Below, piece by piece: positions 9,170 to 16,703 of a stretch of DNA of 64,000 nt. The translations under genes and the position numbers were made by a program. Under the pieces are notes generated by a model. That model searched no databases. It saw only the letters and a program-made list of their open reading frames with translations, and was not told the DNA's origin. The number at the start of each line of letters is the position of its first letter. Position 1 is the first letter of the stretch. This stretch comes from Pseudomonas helleri (lineage in GTDB: Bacteria; Pseudomonadota; Gammaproteobacteria; Pseudomonadales; Pseudomonadaceae): contig NZ_WIWC01000002.1 in assembly GCF_009600315.1 (NCBI RefSeq), positions 204,327 through 268,326 on the forward strand. The letters are read 5' to 3'.

Positions 9170-9356
9170 GAAACCCGGGGCGATTCATCCACCACCAAAC
9201 TTCGTTTCCTTCTACTTTTTCAGAAAAATAAAAGGTTTTTAAGTATCCGTCCTTTTGTAGGGTTTTTTGCTCTACCAATCCAACTGAGATTAATTTCTCT
9301 TTTAGTTTGTCAAGTTTGGCTGGTTTGACTTTGTAGATATTATAAGTGTTAGCCAT

Positions 9357-9859
9357 AACAATTCCCTTTGTACGTAACAACGTGATGGAATTCTGAGATT
9401 CGTCCTCAGCTGGAGCATTTTTGTCCCTTTGGATGCCATCGTGGTTAAGGCAGATGGACAGCCGACCTATCGTTACGTGTGAGGCTAAATGCTATCACTG
9501 CCTATGGCAATGACGCTGGTGGGTGTTTTATGCAGAACGACTGGAAAATGAGGCTCCCCAAATCAAAAGATTGATCCCATGATCACCTGCCACGTCAAAT
9601 ACATCATCGATTCTTATCAAATCACGGCGTTCGAACGCTACACACGCCAATTGGTCGTATTGGTTAACCAGCCGCCCCCTAGGTTGAACGTCCGGTATTG
9701 GCCGATAGAGACCTGTCGTGAAGGCCTTCAATCGGTCAAATTCGTCGCTTCGAAAGAGGTTGTGAAAGCATGAATATTTTCGGTGACGGGTTGTAAGGCT
9801 GTTGGCAGAAATTTGAAGTTCAGGCTAAGGCGGAAGCCCAGCGGGCTTCCGTCTAGGCA
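9357..9859. other. Non-coding junction between cargo and P4-like core
   Basis: No gene is supported. A short open segment ending at 9482 in one plus-strand frame reads like a protein C-terminus (VPLDAIVVKADGQP) but has no start and is too short to name. A perfect hairpin CGGAAGCCC-AGC-GGGCTTCCG at 9831-9851 sits just past the stop of the minus-strand operon and may end its transcription, although it has no T-tract. Confidence 0.5.
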
Positions 9860-10048
9860 TTAGCTCCGTTTTGCGAGCTGTTGTTCTATGACGCTAATCT
9901 CTGCATTGATTGCTGTAATCGTCATTGTTTCTATTTTTGTAGTTTTCTCTGACTTCGGCTTTACGAGATTGATCAGTCCGCTCAGGTGGGCTTTTCTTGC
10001 TTTCAGGGTATCTGAATAACTAATTTTGCTTTGTATGGCAGTGTTCAT
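9860..10048 (-). CDS. Small hypothetical island protein
   Basis: A 62-aa protein starts at ATG 10048 with AGAGG upstream; the longer frame reaching back to 10165 lacks a good start. It is basic in the first half (LKARKAHLSGLINLVKPKSEK) and ends in an amphipathic helix (AINAEISVIEQQLAKRS). It is the last gene of the minus-strand P4-like core, 61 bases after the 326-aa coiled-coil gene. The function is unknown. Confidence 0.5.
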   Translation of the reverse strand: MNTAIQSKISYSDTLKARKAHLSGLINLVKPKSEKTTKIETMTITAINAEISVIEQQLAKRS

Positions 10049-10109
10049 GCTTGAGCCTCTGGGTGATCGAAACGGCCCTGCATTAGGCCGTTTCGGGAGA
10101 GGTGAGGGG

Positions 10110-11090
10110 TTACATTGCAAGGACGTCCTGGACGGTGTGCTTGTAAGAGCGTTCCGACAAATCACTACTATCCCAGCTATAGAATCGTTCGCCTTCTTCA
10201 GGAAGCTGTAGCTTTCTTAGGCCGATTTGATCGCGATCTATTAGTCGATACGCAGCCCAGAGCTTGCCTCCCATATCCAAAAGCTCCTTAGCTTTTTCGT
10301 TCCATTTTTCTTCCAGCACCGTATGAGCCAGGAGCAGGGCCTGCCTTTCAATCGCTTTGTATTCCTTTCTTGCCTCGACGATGTGTTGATCGACGATGAC
10401 CAGTTCCTGTTCCAGTGCGGCAATAATCAGATGTTGGCGACGATTATGCTCTGCTGCAGTTGCGAGGTTTTTTGCATGCTTTTGCGCGTCCGCATCGGCT
10501 TTTTTTTCACCCTCGGTGTCGCCCCATGCCACGGCCTGAGCATAGGCGGTTGCTGCATCGGTTTCTGCTTGACGGGCCTTTGCCATGTCCTCGTTTGTTT
10601 GCTGTTGAATTTGTTTCAAGCGGGTACTGAGGCTGTCCCGTTTTTCATTTAGTTCTTGCTCGTCGGCTTTCCAGTTACCCATCGACTCGGTGTAACCCGC
10701 CATCAAGGTTTCGTGATTAACGAGCTTCTCGCGACGAGCAATCTGATTGCTAAAGATGCTGACATGAAGCTGTCGAGAGTCGTAAGGGATTTTCAGTTGG
10801 TTGTACTGTTTCCGGATTTCAATTTCGCGATCATCATCCATGACCTCGTCACCCTCCAATAGCGCTTCCAGAGGAGACATCTCTGTATAGAGCTTTTCGG
10901 CTTCACTTAGGTGATTGTCGCGGTAGGTTTTCAGCTTTTCGATTTCATCCAGCAGATGGCGTCTTTTTTCACATTGCTCAGTTTTTTCAATGGCGTCAGA
11001 AATAGGCTCCGCAAGGTTTGTGTTCTCAAGGCTTTCCTGCTTATTGCTCTGTAGTTCACGTTGCTGGGTGGATGCTTGGAATTCGTTCAC
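10110..11090 (-). CDS. Coiled-coil hypothetical protein of the P4-like core
   Basis: I choose the GTG at 11090 because AAAGGA lies nine bases upstream; the in-frame ATG at 11108 has no ribosome-binding site. The 326-aa product is strongly charged and helical, with long heptad-like stretches (residues about 20-60, 120-210) rich in E, K, Q and A, so a long coiled coil is likely. No enzymatic motif, signal peptide or membrane segment is visible. It follows the primase-helicase gene by about 90 bases. I do not recognise the family; structural or DNA-organising roles are possible. Confidence 0.65.
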   Translation of the reverse strand: MNEFQASTQQRELQSNKQESLENTNLAEPISDAIEKTEQCEKRRHLLDEIEKLKTYRDNHLSEAEKLYTEMSPLEALLEGDEVMDDDREIEIRKQYNQLKIPYDSRQLHVSIFSNQIARREKLVNHETLMAGYTESMGNWKADEQELNEKRDSLSTRLKQIQQQTNEDMAKARQAETDAATAYAQAVAWGDTEGEKKADADAQKHAKNLATAAEHNRRQHLIIAALEQELVIVDQHIVEARKEYKAIERQALLLAHTVLEEKWNEKAKELLDMGGKLWAAYRLIDRDQIGLRKLQLPEEGERFYSWDSSDLSERSYKHTVQDVLAM

Positions 11091-11182
11091 GTCTCTAGTT
11101 CCTTTCATATTTGATTTGGGATTGGATGAGCGGCTGGCGAGGCCGGGAGTGAGCCGGCACTACCTCGATCAATGGGCAACCG

Positions 11183-14065
11183 TCAGGCAGCCCTGGCCTC
11201 GCTCTCATCTTTCCCCGGAACCGTATTTACGATGTAGCAGCGTTGTGGCCCTAGTCCCGGCAGGCGGACGAGGCTAGACGCCTTACCATCGCTTCCCGGC
11301 TCGAGCACTCCACGACGCAGCAGCTCCTTGTTCACGGCATTGATGTTCATGCCTTTGAATACTTCGGAGCGCCAAGCCTCGGGCAGCACGTAGTAGGTGT
11401 TAGTGGTGTGCAGTTCGTCACCCAGGCCATGCTCCAACGATTTGCGAAATCCCAACCGGTCGATGGTGCGCGGACCGTGCTCATCGATCTTGGCTGCGGC
11501 AGACTCCCAGCGAGTGAAGCGGCTTTCACCAAAGCGCTCGATAACTTGGCGCAGTCGAGCAACGATGGCGTCACCTTCATAGTTACCGGCGCCGCCGCGC
11601 TCATTCAGCCATGCGTTGAGGCAGACACGGGCTGCTGTGGTCGCAGTGCCATCTGGCCAGCCAGTGATGCCCAGTGCGGTAGCCAGCTCACCAGCTGCAG
11701 CCGCAAGACCAAAGCGCAGGGCAGCACGATGGGCTTGGCCGCTCGCTGAGGCGGGCAGGGACTTGGCAATAAAACCTTCAAGTGTGCGGCGCAGGATGAT
11801 CGCCCAGCCGTGCTTTTTTCCGGGCTCGCACAGCGCTGATAGAAAGGCTGTGAGCGGTGTGCCGTAGTATTTAGCCACTCGGGCTTTTAGTGCGTCAGAA
11901 AGGGCGGCAGCGTCCTCGAAACCGTTGAGCACGTCGAACATGCCAAGCCCTTTACTGGCGTCTGCAGGCACCGCAAGCATGCGTACCTCCATACCGGCCT
12001 TGAGCTCTTTGTTGGCCTCGGCCATATGTTGCGCCAAGGTTTTCTCGCCTGTGGATAGAAACAGCAGGCGCCACTCTTGAACCTGTCGGCCAGCTTGGCC
12101 GCGATCGTTAGCGCGGGCTTTCCCAGTGCCGTTGCCGAGCATGTATACGGTTTCGCCAATGATGCGGGGGTCGCACATGCCGATTTCGTCGAGTACGAGG
12201 AGGCCGTCCGAGTGCGCGGCAGCGATGGACTCCAGTGCGTTATCGGTCGAGCGCCATGACCGCACCAAGCGCGGCCCGCCGTAGATCGAGGCCGCGACTT
12301 GCAGGTGGGTGGTTTTACCGCCCGAGCTATCTCCGTATAGGTGAAAACCGCCTGATTCATGACCAAGCATGTGCAGCACTGGTCCAGCAAACGCCACGCT
12401 GGCCACAAATGCCAAGCGATGATTGCCAACGCACAAGGCGCCGATTTGCTCTTGCCATTGCTCCAGGGTGCCAGCCTCGCTAATAGGCGGCAGTTGGGCG
12501 CCTGCTTCGTAGAAGTGTAGGTGCTCAGTGTGGGAGCCAACCTGCTGCTCTGGAAGTAGAAAGGCGCTGTCATGCCAGCCCAGTCGTGTGACCAAACGGG
12601 CGCGCTGAGTACTGTCGAAACCTTGGAAATAACTTTGCAGATCATTACGGGCATTGCGGCTGGAGCGTGTTCCAGCGAGACGTAGGCCCATATCTACCAG
12701 CGGACCTAGAACGTCTTTTCCGAAGTCGCCGGTCATGGTGCGCGCTGGAATGTTCCAGCGTTTTTTGGCGCCGTCCGGATCGTCAAACTCGACCAGCAAT
12801 CCCCAGTTATGACCTTTGGCATCACGGGTACGAGCGAGTATTTCCAGTGGCGAGCACACAGGGCGCGCCTCGCCATCTTCACCGGAATAAAACACACCCT
12901 CGTGAGTCAGACGAAAGCCGCTGGTTAGGGTGTCGGTTTTGGGTTTCGCCGCACGCTTAGCCGGTGTTTTTACCTTAGGCTCTGTAGCCGAAGCAGGCGC
13001 AACACCAAAGAGTTCGCCAGTGCGTTCCAGTTCAACGATGTGGCCCGACGTCCAACCTTTGGCGAGTGCGTCCGCTGCATCGTCGCCTTGCTCCCACATG
13101 CCGCCTTTGGCGAAACCGGGCAGGCCATTTTTGAACGTGGGTTTGCGCTTGAAGTGTTCCAGCACAATTACGCGAACTGACTCCGCGCCTATTACCTCCA
13201 GTTTTTTAGCAACGGCCCCCATGCAGGTTGTGCCGCTCGGGTCGTTATCGGGCCACAACAAGACAGTGCGATTTTTGAGCGGTGACAGGTCGGCTTTGTG
13301 CCAGGCATTCGAGCCATTTGGCCAGCAGGTAGTCACACAGTCTGGAAAGAGTTCGGCGGCAGCATCTGCAGCCTTTTCACCTTCGCACAGGACTACTGTG
13401 GCTTCTGCTTGCAAGCTCAGTTCGTGCAATCGCAGCAATGGGCGTGGCTCGGGCAAGCCTTGCCACCGCCACTGGGTCGATTGGTTATCCGAGTTCTGGC
13501 ACCACGTCAGGGGTGCGAAGACTTTTTTGGTTTTGCCGTCTTCGTCATGGCCGAGGTCAAAGCGATATAGCGCCATAAGTGGCTGGCCTTGAGTATCGCG
13601 ATAGATCCACACTTTGGACGGGGCGCCATGTTGCCGATGTTTGGCTGGGCACTTATTCATGGCCTCGACCGGTATCGGCAGAATCGCTATCCATTCAGGT
13701 GCTGAGCTTTTAGTCGGTGCTGGATTTGATGGTGAATCCTCAGCGCTCAGCCGAAGCAGATCCGCAAGTTTGTTGCAGGCCTCTACGTCCGTGCCGCCAT
13801 CCAGGTAGCGCACCAAGTCAATCAAGTCTCCGCCTTTATCGCCGGTAGCAAAATCAGCCCACGTGCCTTTGCTCAGGTTGATTTTGAGAGAGCCGGGACG
13901 CTTGTCGGTGCGGGTTGGATTGGGTGCTGTGTATTCCTTGCCGCCGTCTACACGCCTGCCATTGGGCAGCCATTGAGTGAGTACGCGATCAATGTTGCGC
14001 AGAGCTGCGGCTTTGACTTGGGCAAAAGTTGGGCGGCGTGAATTACCTTTTTGGGGAGTATTCAT
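11183..14065 (-). CDS. P4-type primase-helicase with TOPRIM and DUF927 domains
   Basis: The 960-aa protein is the replication protein of the island. Residues about 15-105 resemble the N-terminal primase-associated domain with RPGSLKINLSKGTWADFATGDKGGD. The TOPRIM region shows VVLCEGEKAADAA (about 224-236) and VLLWPDNDPSG (about 268-278). The DUF927 helicase-like region follows, with Walker A GDSSGGKT at 578-585 and Walker B LLVLDEIG at 622-629. A linker rich in K, A and P (365-380) separates the halves. Start ATG 14065 overlaps the stop of the 94-aa gene by four bases, so translation is coupled. The family primes and unwinds DNA at an iteron origin; here that origin could be the TGTTAC clusters, which is inferred. 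Confidence 0.9.
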   Translation of the reverse strand: MNTPQKGNSRRPTFAQVKAAALRNIDRVLTQWLPNGRRVDGGKEYTAPNPTRTDKRPGSLKINLSKGTWADFATGDKGGDLIDLVRYLDGGTDVEACNKLADLLRLSAEDSPSNPAPTKSSAPEWIAILPIPVEAMNKCPAKHRQHGAPSKVWIYRDTQGQPLMALYRFDLGHDEDGKTKKVFAPLTWCQNSDNQSTQWRWQGLPEPRPLLRLHELSLQAEATVVLCEGEKAADAAAELFPDCVTTCWPNGSNAWHKADLSPLKNRTVLLWPDNDPSGTTCMGAVAKKLEVIGAESVRVIVLEHFKRKPTFKNGLPGFAKGGMWEQGDDAADALAKGWTSGHIVELERTGELFGVAPASATEPKVKTPAKRAAKPKTDTLTSGFRLTHEGVFYSGEDGEARPVCSPLEILARTRDAKGHNWGLLVEFDDPDGAKKRWNIPARTMTGDFGKDVLGPLVDMGLRLAGTRSSRNARNDLQSYFQGFDSTQRARLVTRLGWHDSAFLLPEQQVGSHTEHLHFYEAGAQLPPISEAGTLEQWQEQIGALCVGNHRLAFVASVAFAGPVLHMLGHESGGFHLYGDSSGGKTTHLQVAASIYGGPRLVRSWRSTDNALESIAAAHSDGLLVLDEIGMCDPRIIGETVYMLGNGTGKARANDRGQAGRQVQEWRLLFLSTGEKTLAQHMAEANKELKAGMEVRMLAVPADASKGLGMFDVLNGFEDAAALSDALKARVAKYYGTPLTAFLSALCEPGKKHGWAIILRRTLEGFIAKSLPASASGQAHRAALRFGLAAAAGELATALGITGWPDGTATTAARVCLNAWLNERGGAGNYEGDAIVARLRQVIERFGESRFTRWESAAAKIDEHGPRTIDRLGFRKSLEHGLGDELHTTNTYYVLPEAWRSEVFKGMNINAVNKELLRRGVLEPGSDGKASSLVRLPGLGPQRCYIVNTVPGKDESEARAA

Positions 14066-14346
14066 TTTGCACCCCCAGCGGAATCACTCTGGTTCGATGC
14101 CGTATCAGCATGCATGGCCAGCGTTCTGATCAAGCCAAGCGTGCCGCGAACATCCCAAAGCACGGACGCGATGATGTGGTTGGAGAGGCGAGGGGTGTCA
14201 CCTTCAAAGTGATCTTCCAGGAGGGTCAGCACAGACGAGGCGCGATCAATGGCGCAGGTGATGGCGTCAATCGGGATACCGGCTTCGGCCTCTTTGCTGA
14301 CACAAAGCAGATCTTCCGGCAGGGCGAAATTCAGAAGGCTTTTCAT
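14062..14346 (-). CDS. Small conserved island protein upstream of primase
   Basis: The 94-aa protein overlaps its neighbours by ATGA on both sides (52-aa gene upstream, primase downstream), forming a translationally coupled trio. It is acidic in its first half and contains LSNHIIASVLWDVRGTLGLIRTL, which looks like one amphipathic helix pair. I do not recognise a family. Coupling to the primase suggests a replication or copy-number role, which is inference. Confidence 0.65.
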   Translation of the reverse strand: MKSLLNFALPEDLLCVSKEAEAGIPIDAITCAIDRASSVLTLLEDHFEGDTPRLSNHIIASVLWDVRGTLGLIRTLAMHADTASNQSDSAGGAK

Positions 14347-14501
14347 TGGGCACCCCCTGTAGATTCGAGGGAGCGAGCTTTGGACATGTGAGCGTTGTAG
14401 CGGGCAAGACGTGTAGCGAGGCTGGAGTTTGCGTGTAAAGCGGCGAGAGCCATTGCTCGATGAGCAGCGGCGCGATTTTTGAACGGATTGAGGGCGTGCA
14501 T
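14343..14501 (-). CDS. Small basic island protein
   Basis: A 52-aa protein starts at ATG 14501 behind an excellent AAGGAG eight bases upstream; the much longer frame reaching to 14957 is only the non-coding leader read through. The product is basic and helical (NPFKNRAAAHRAMALAALHAN), so it may bind nucleic acid. It is the first gene after the probable C4-type RNA region and is coupled by ATGA to the next gene. In P4 the first small genes after the immunity region include a killing/regulatory gene; a matching role is speculative. Confidence 0.6.
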   Translation of the reverse strand: MHALNPFKNRAAAHRAMALAALHANSSLATRLARYNAHMSKARSLESTGGAQ

Positions 14502-14559
14502 TGGTGAAGCTCCTTTTGCTGGGGAGCTACCACCGTTCGCGACCAAACGAATTAAGGTG

Positions 14560-14640
14560 GCAGCTGTACGCGGGTTGGTCGACCGGGGCAAAAGGAACCC
14601 GGCAGGCCCGAGGGCCTCCCACGCACAGCCGCCATAAAAC
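14560..14640 (-). ncRNA. Candidate C4-type antisense immunity RNA
   Basis: On the minus strand this segment can fold into a strong hairpin, AGGCCC-TC-GGGCCT (14600-14620 area), and a second stem CCGGG/CCCGG around TTCCTTTTGC. It contains seqB, GGTCGACCAACCCG (14571-14584), which is complementary to two flanking sites that contain GTTTGGTCGC: seqA at 14707-14721 upstream and seqC at 14539-14550 just before the first gene. This seqA-seqB-seqC order is the P4 immunity design, in which a short processed RNA pairs with the leader and causes early termination. The RNA ends given are approximate. Confidence 0.55.
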
Positions 14641-14874
14641 GGAAATGCGGACGCAAAAAAAGCGCCTGCAATCGTAATGGGGGCGCCTATGCGCCTTTTG
14701 CTTGTCGGGCGACCAAACCCGTTCGCTGAATTTGCAGCGACGGCGAGAGAGTACCGCCCCATTTTGGAAAGTGCAACAGTGTGTGGATCTTGCGCAATTT
14801 TCCGATGCGGCTTAAATTGAACAGGCATGTAGATATACCTCAACGCCTCCGGATCGCTCCCGGGGGCGTTTTCA
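14641..14874 (-). other. Leader region of the primase operon
   Basis: No gene is supported. This part of the leader holds seqA (14707-14721), a GGCGCATAGGCGCC stem (14683-14696) and a GCGTCGCTGC-rich segment. The promoter of the operon is probably upstream of seqA; I cannot place it with confidence. Confidence 0.4.
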
Positions 14875-15216
14875 TTAGTGCTTGAAAGCGCCGGGCCGGG
14901 TGAGCATGAGCCATTGCATGTGGTTCCCTTCGCGTGACCGTTGCCGCATTTGCTCAAGAGCTTCGGGGTTGCGCAGCAATTTAGGAATCAGCTCGCGAGC
15001 GTCGTTAATCTCAACGTCTGCAGGCGGTTGAATAGCCAGCAGCGTCCACTCCATGTCTTGCCACAGAACGATCAAGACATGAGCGCCGGACGAGACAGCC
15101 AGATCACGAATGGAGCACAGTCGGCGGCGCGCTTTCACCGCGTCTTTGGATGGAAGGCCCGTTTCAATTACGCCGAAGAGATCCATGGCCTGGTGGTGAA
15201 GGAATATTGGCGTCAT
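14875..15216 (-). CDS. Hypothetical protein following AlpA
   Basis: The 113-aa protein begins at ATG 15216, overlapping the AlpA stop by four bases (ATGA), so it is translated together with it. The middle part, SSGAHVLIVLWQDMEWTLLAIQPP, looks like a beta-hairpin and the end ARELIPKLLRNPEALEQMRQRSREG is helical. No known motif is seen. Its place between the AlpA regulator and the immunity-RNA region suggests a regulatory role in the island. Confidence 0.6.
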   Translation of the reverse strand: MTPIFLHHQAMDLFGVIETGLPSKDAVKARRRLCSIRDLAVSSGAHVLIVLWQDMEWTLLAIQPPADVEINDARELIPKLLRNPEALEQMRQRSREGNHMQWLMLTRPGAFKH

Positions 15217-15500
15217 GCGGCCACCTGATCGCGAGCTTCGATACGGCCGCGTGCCCAGGCTTGAACTTCAGCAAGAACCCAAGCAACTGGCGCACCACGT
15301 GCGGTGCTCATACTGAGCTTCACCGGCTGGGGGAAGCCGCAATCAGAGCGTTGCATCAGTTTGTAGATGGTGGATCGCTTCATGCCGACGATGGTTTCGA
15401 CTTCGCGCATGCGGATCAGCGTTGAGGCAGGATCAAACAGGGTGGGGGTATGTGTCGTAGTTTTGCTGGGATGGGTGGTTACATTGATGTTCATAGGCAT
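15213..15500 (-). CDS. AlpA-family phage/island transcriptional regulator
   Basis: The 95-aa protein has the AlpA-type winged helix: LIRMREVETIVGMKRSTIYKLMQ followed by FPQPVKLS and the GAPVAWVLAEVQAWARGRIEAR ending. Proteins of this kind activate the integrase or act as excision factors in P4-like elements. Two close in-frame ATGs (15500 and 15494) are possible; GAGAG seven bases before the first favours it. It lies between the 291-aa gene and the coupled 113-aa gene. Confidence 0.85.
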   Translation of the reverse strand: MPMNINVTTHPSKTTTHTPTLFDPASTLIRMREVETIVGMKRSTIYKLMQRSDCGFPQPVKLSMSTARGAPVAWVLAEVQAWARGRIEARDQVAA

Positions 15501-15586
15501 TGCTCTCGCTTGATTTGGACTGACGAGGGCAATGTTCTAGAGATTTGGTTGGTGTGAGCAGTTCACTTCCACATTGAAATTTAGGC

Positions 15587-16462
15587 TTATACAACCCCAT
15601 GCCGATTAAGAATCGCATCCACTTGCCTGCGAGTCAGTGCTTTATCAACTTCTGGGGGGAGCCAGTCTGGCCTTTGCTGTGATGGAAGGGATACTTGATT
15701 TTCCAGCCAGCGATGAACCTTTGTAGTCAGGTTGCGGCGGTGCAGGCCTTTATCTAGAAGGTGTCGTGCCTGATGCAGAATGGCCGCGTCGCGGACTGAT
15801 ATTTCTTCTTTGCGATCCATGCCGCTCAGAATGCCGCCCTTACGTTTTGTTGCGTTTTTCATGGCTGCGGATGCGAGTTCGGTGATGTCATTGTCGTAAA
15901 CCGAAAGCAGTGATGTGATGACCTCTATGTGTGCGACATAGTTGTCTAGTGCCTCAATGCGTTCATAAGGGCTCACTTCTGCCACAACAGCGGTTTTGAA
16001 TTCCTCCCACGGCAGCTCAAGAATCTTCCAGTTAGTTGATACGGCGTCCTCTGCGGTCGTCTGCATCCAGTCGTTGAGTGATTCAATTGCTCTGATCGCA
16101 CAAGCGATTGCGTAGGCAGCATAAGCCTCCTCATCTGATGCTGACTCGCAGCAAGTGAAGTGGCGAATGCCATCAGCTAGGCGTGTTACGGGTGGAGTCG
16201 ATACAAACTGGAAAATTGATTCTTCGTTTCTGATCGTCTCGATACAAAGCAACTTCAAGTCATCGGTTGCGTCGCTTACCACGAGCTGAGAGGTGCATTG
16301 ATCGAGTATTCGGCACGCGTCCTGTATCTGCTCTCCGCAATAGGCGTAGAGGGGCAGGACAGATAGGTACTCGATCAGTTTAGCTGTGGGTTGCACGCCT
16401 GCCGTTAGATCAATGCCGTCAATTAAATCCAAGTGAGCCTCCGTTTTTCGAACGACTGGCAT
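15587..16462 (-). CDS. Hypothetical island protein, 291 aa
   Basis: The protein starts at ATG 16462 with AGGGG close upstream. It appears mostly helical and soluble, with an acidic N-terminal half (LDLIDGIDLTAG, CCESASDEEAYAAYAIACAIRAIESLNDW) and a basic C-terminal end that reads like a small helix-turn-helix (LTRRQVDAILNRHGVV). No family is recognised. It sits between integrase and alpA, transcribed in the same direction. Confidence 0.6.
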   Translation of the reverse strand: MPVVRKTEAHLDLIDGIDLTAGVQPTAKLIEYLSVLPLYAYCGEQIQDACRILDQCTSQLVVSDATDDLKLLCIETIRNEESIFQFVSTPPVTRLADGIRHFTCCESASDEEAYAAYAIACAIRAIESLNDWMQTTAEDAVSTNWKILELPWEEFKTAVVAEVSPYERIEALDNYVAHIEVITSLLSVYDNDITELASAAMKNATKRKGGILSGMDRKEEISVRDAAILHQARHLLDKGLHRRNLTTKVHRWLENQVSLPSQQRPDWLPPEVDKALTRRQVDAILNRHGVV

Positions 16463-16550
16463 CTACCCCTGGCCCCGTGCGAAGAGCACAAGTCCAGCGT
16501 TGCAAACCTTGGCGTGCAGTTACCTGCAGGTCAGTAAATGCGTTTCGAGC

Positions 16551-16672
16551 GTTACACTAATTGTGAGCGTTACACGTTGTATATCTGGTGTGTACGCTGA
16601 GTGTAACGTCTTAATAGTCCTTTATTTTCAATGGTTTGATTGATGTTGTTACACGAGTAACACCCGTAACAC
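16551..16672. repeat. GTTACAC/GTGTAAC iteron-like cluster (right)
   Basis: Six copies of GTTACAC or its reverse lie at 16551, 16569, 16601, 16648, 16657 and 16666. The last three form an inverted pair plus a direct repeat with a 9-bp period, matching the cluster at 1537-1656. The position, between the integrase and a 291-aa gene and away from coding sequence, suits a replication origin or a binding array for the island primase-helicase or AlpA. Confidence 0.55.
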
Positions 16673-16703
16673 GGTTTTTGAGAGGGGGTATGAGTTGGCA
16701 GGG

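Larger units (their letters stand above)
7957..9187 (+). mobile_element. IS3-family insertion sequence, complete, 1231 bp
   Basis: The element begins TGAATCGCCCC and ends in the inverted GGGGCGATTCA; about 26-bp terminal repeats match except at three or four positions. A 3-bp direct repeat TCC lies at 7954-7956 and 9188-9190, the target duplication size usual in this family. It carries overlapping orfA and orfB with an A-AAA-AAG slippery heptamer (8258-8264) for -1 frameshifting. Both frames are intact, so the element is probably active. By protein sequence it belongs near the IS51/IS3411 group. Confidence 0.93.
6539..9356 (-). pseudogene. DUF6119 / TIGR04141 sporadically distributed protein, interrupted by an IS3-family element
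   Basis: The gene starts at ATG 9356 (MANTYNIYKVK, preceded by AAGGGAA) and is cut after the codons for NEVWWW at 9191. It resumes at 7953 and continues to a stop at 6539. Removing the insertion (7957-9187) and one copy of the TCC target duplication gives one uninterrupted frame of 527 residues running WWW-KTYRNFFNDNIEEPK. The central EKIFAVSLGKSHFYL and FGIDLALHMAD resemble the IFAi-FGyGr-L and FGLrvvLN motifs of TIGR04141 proteins, which are scattered among genomes and often found in islands; their role is not established. As it stands the gene can give only a short N-terminal peptide ending in the IS and possibly an internally started C-terminal part. Confidence 0.8.

Noticed and set aside
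9425..9482. Protein-like fragment VPLDAIVVKADGQP on the plus strand
   Set aside because: Under 20 residues with no start; too short to assign to a family.
12077..13592. Several plus-strand frames inside the primase-helicase gene
   Set aside because: All are shadows of the 960-aa minus-strand gene.
14343..14957. Long minus-strand open frame of about 204 codons
   Set aside because: Only the last 52 codons have a ribosome-binding site and protein-like composition; the rest is the leader/immunity-RNA region.
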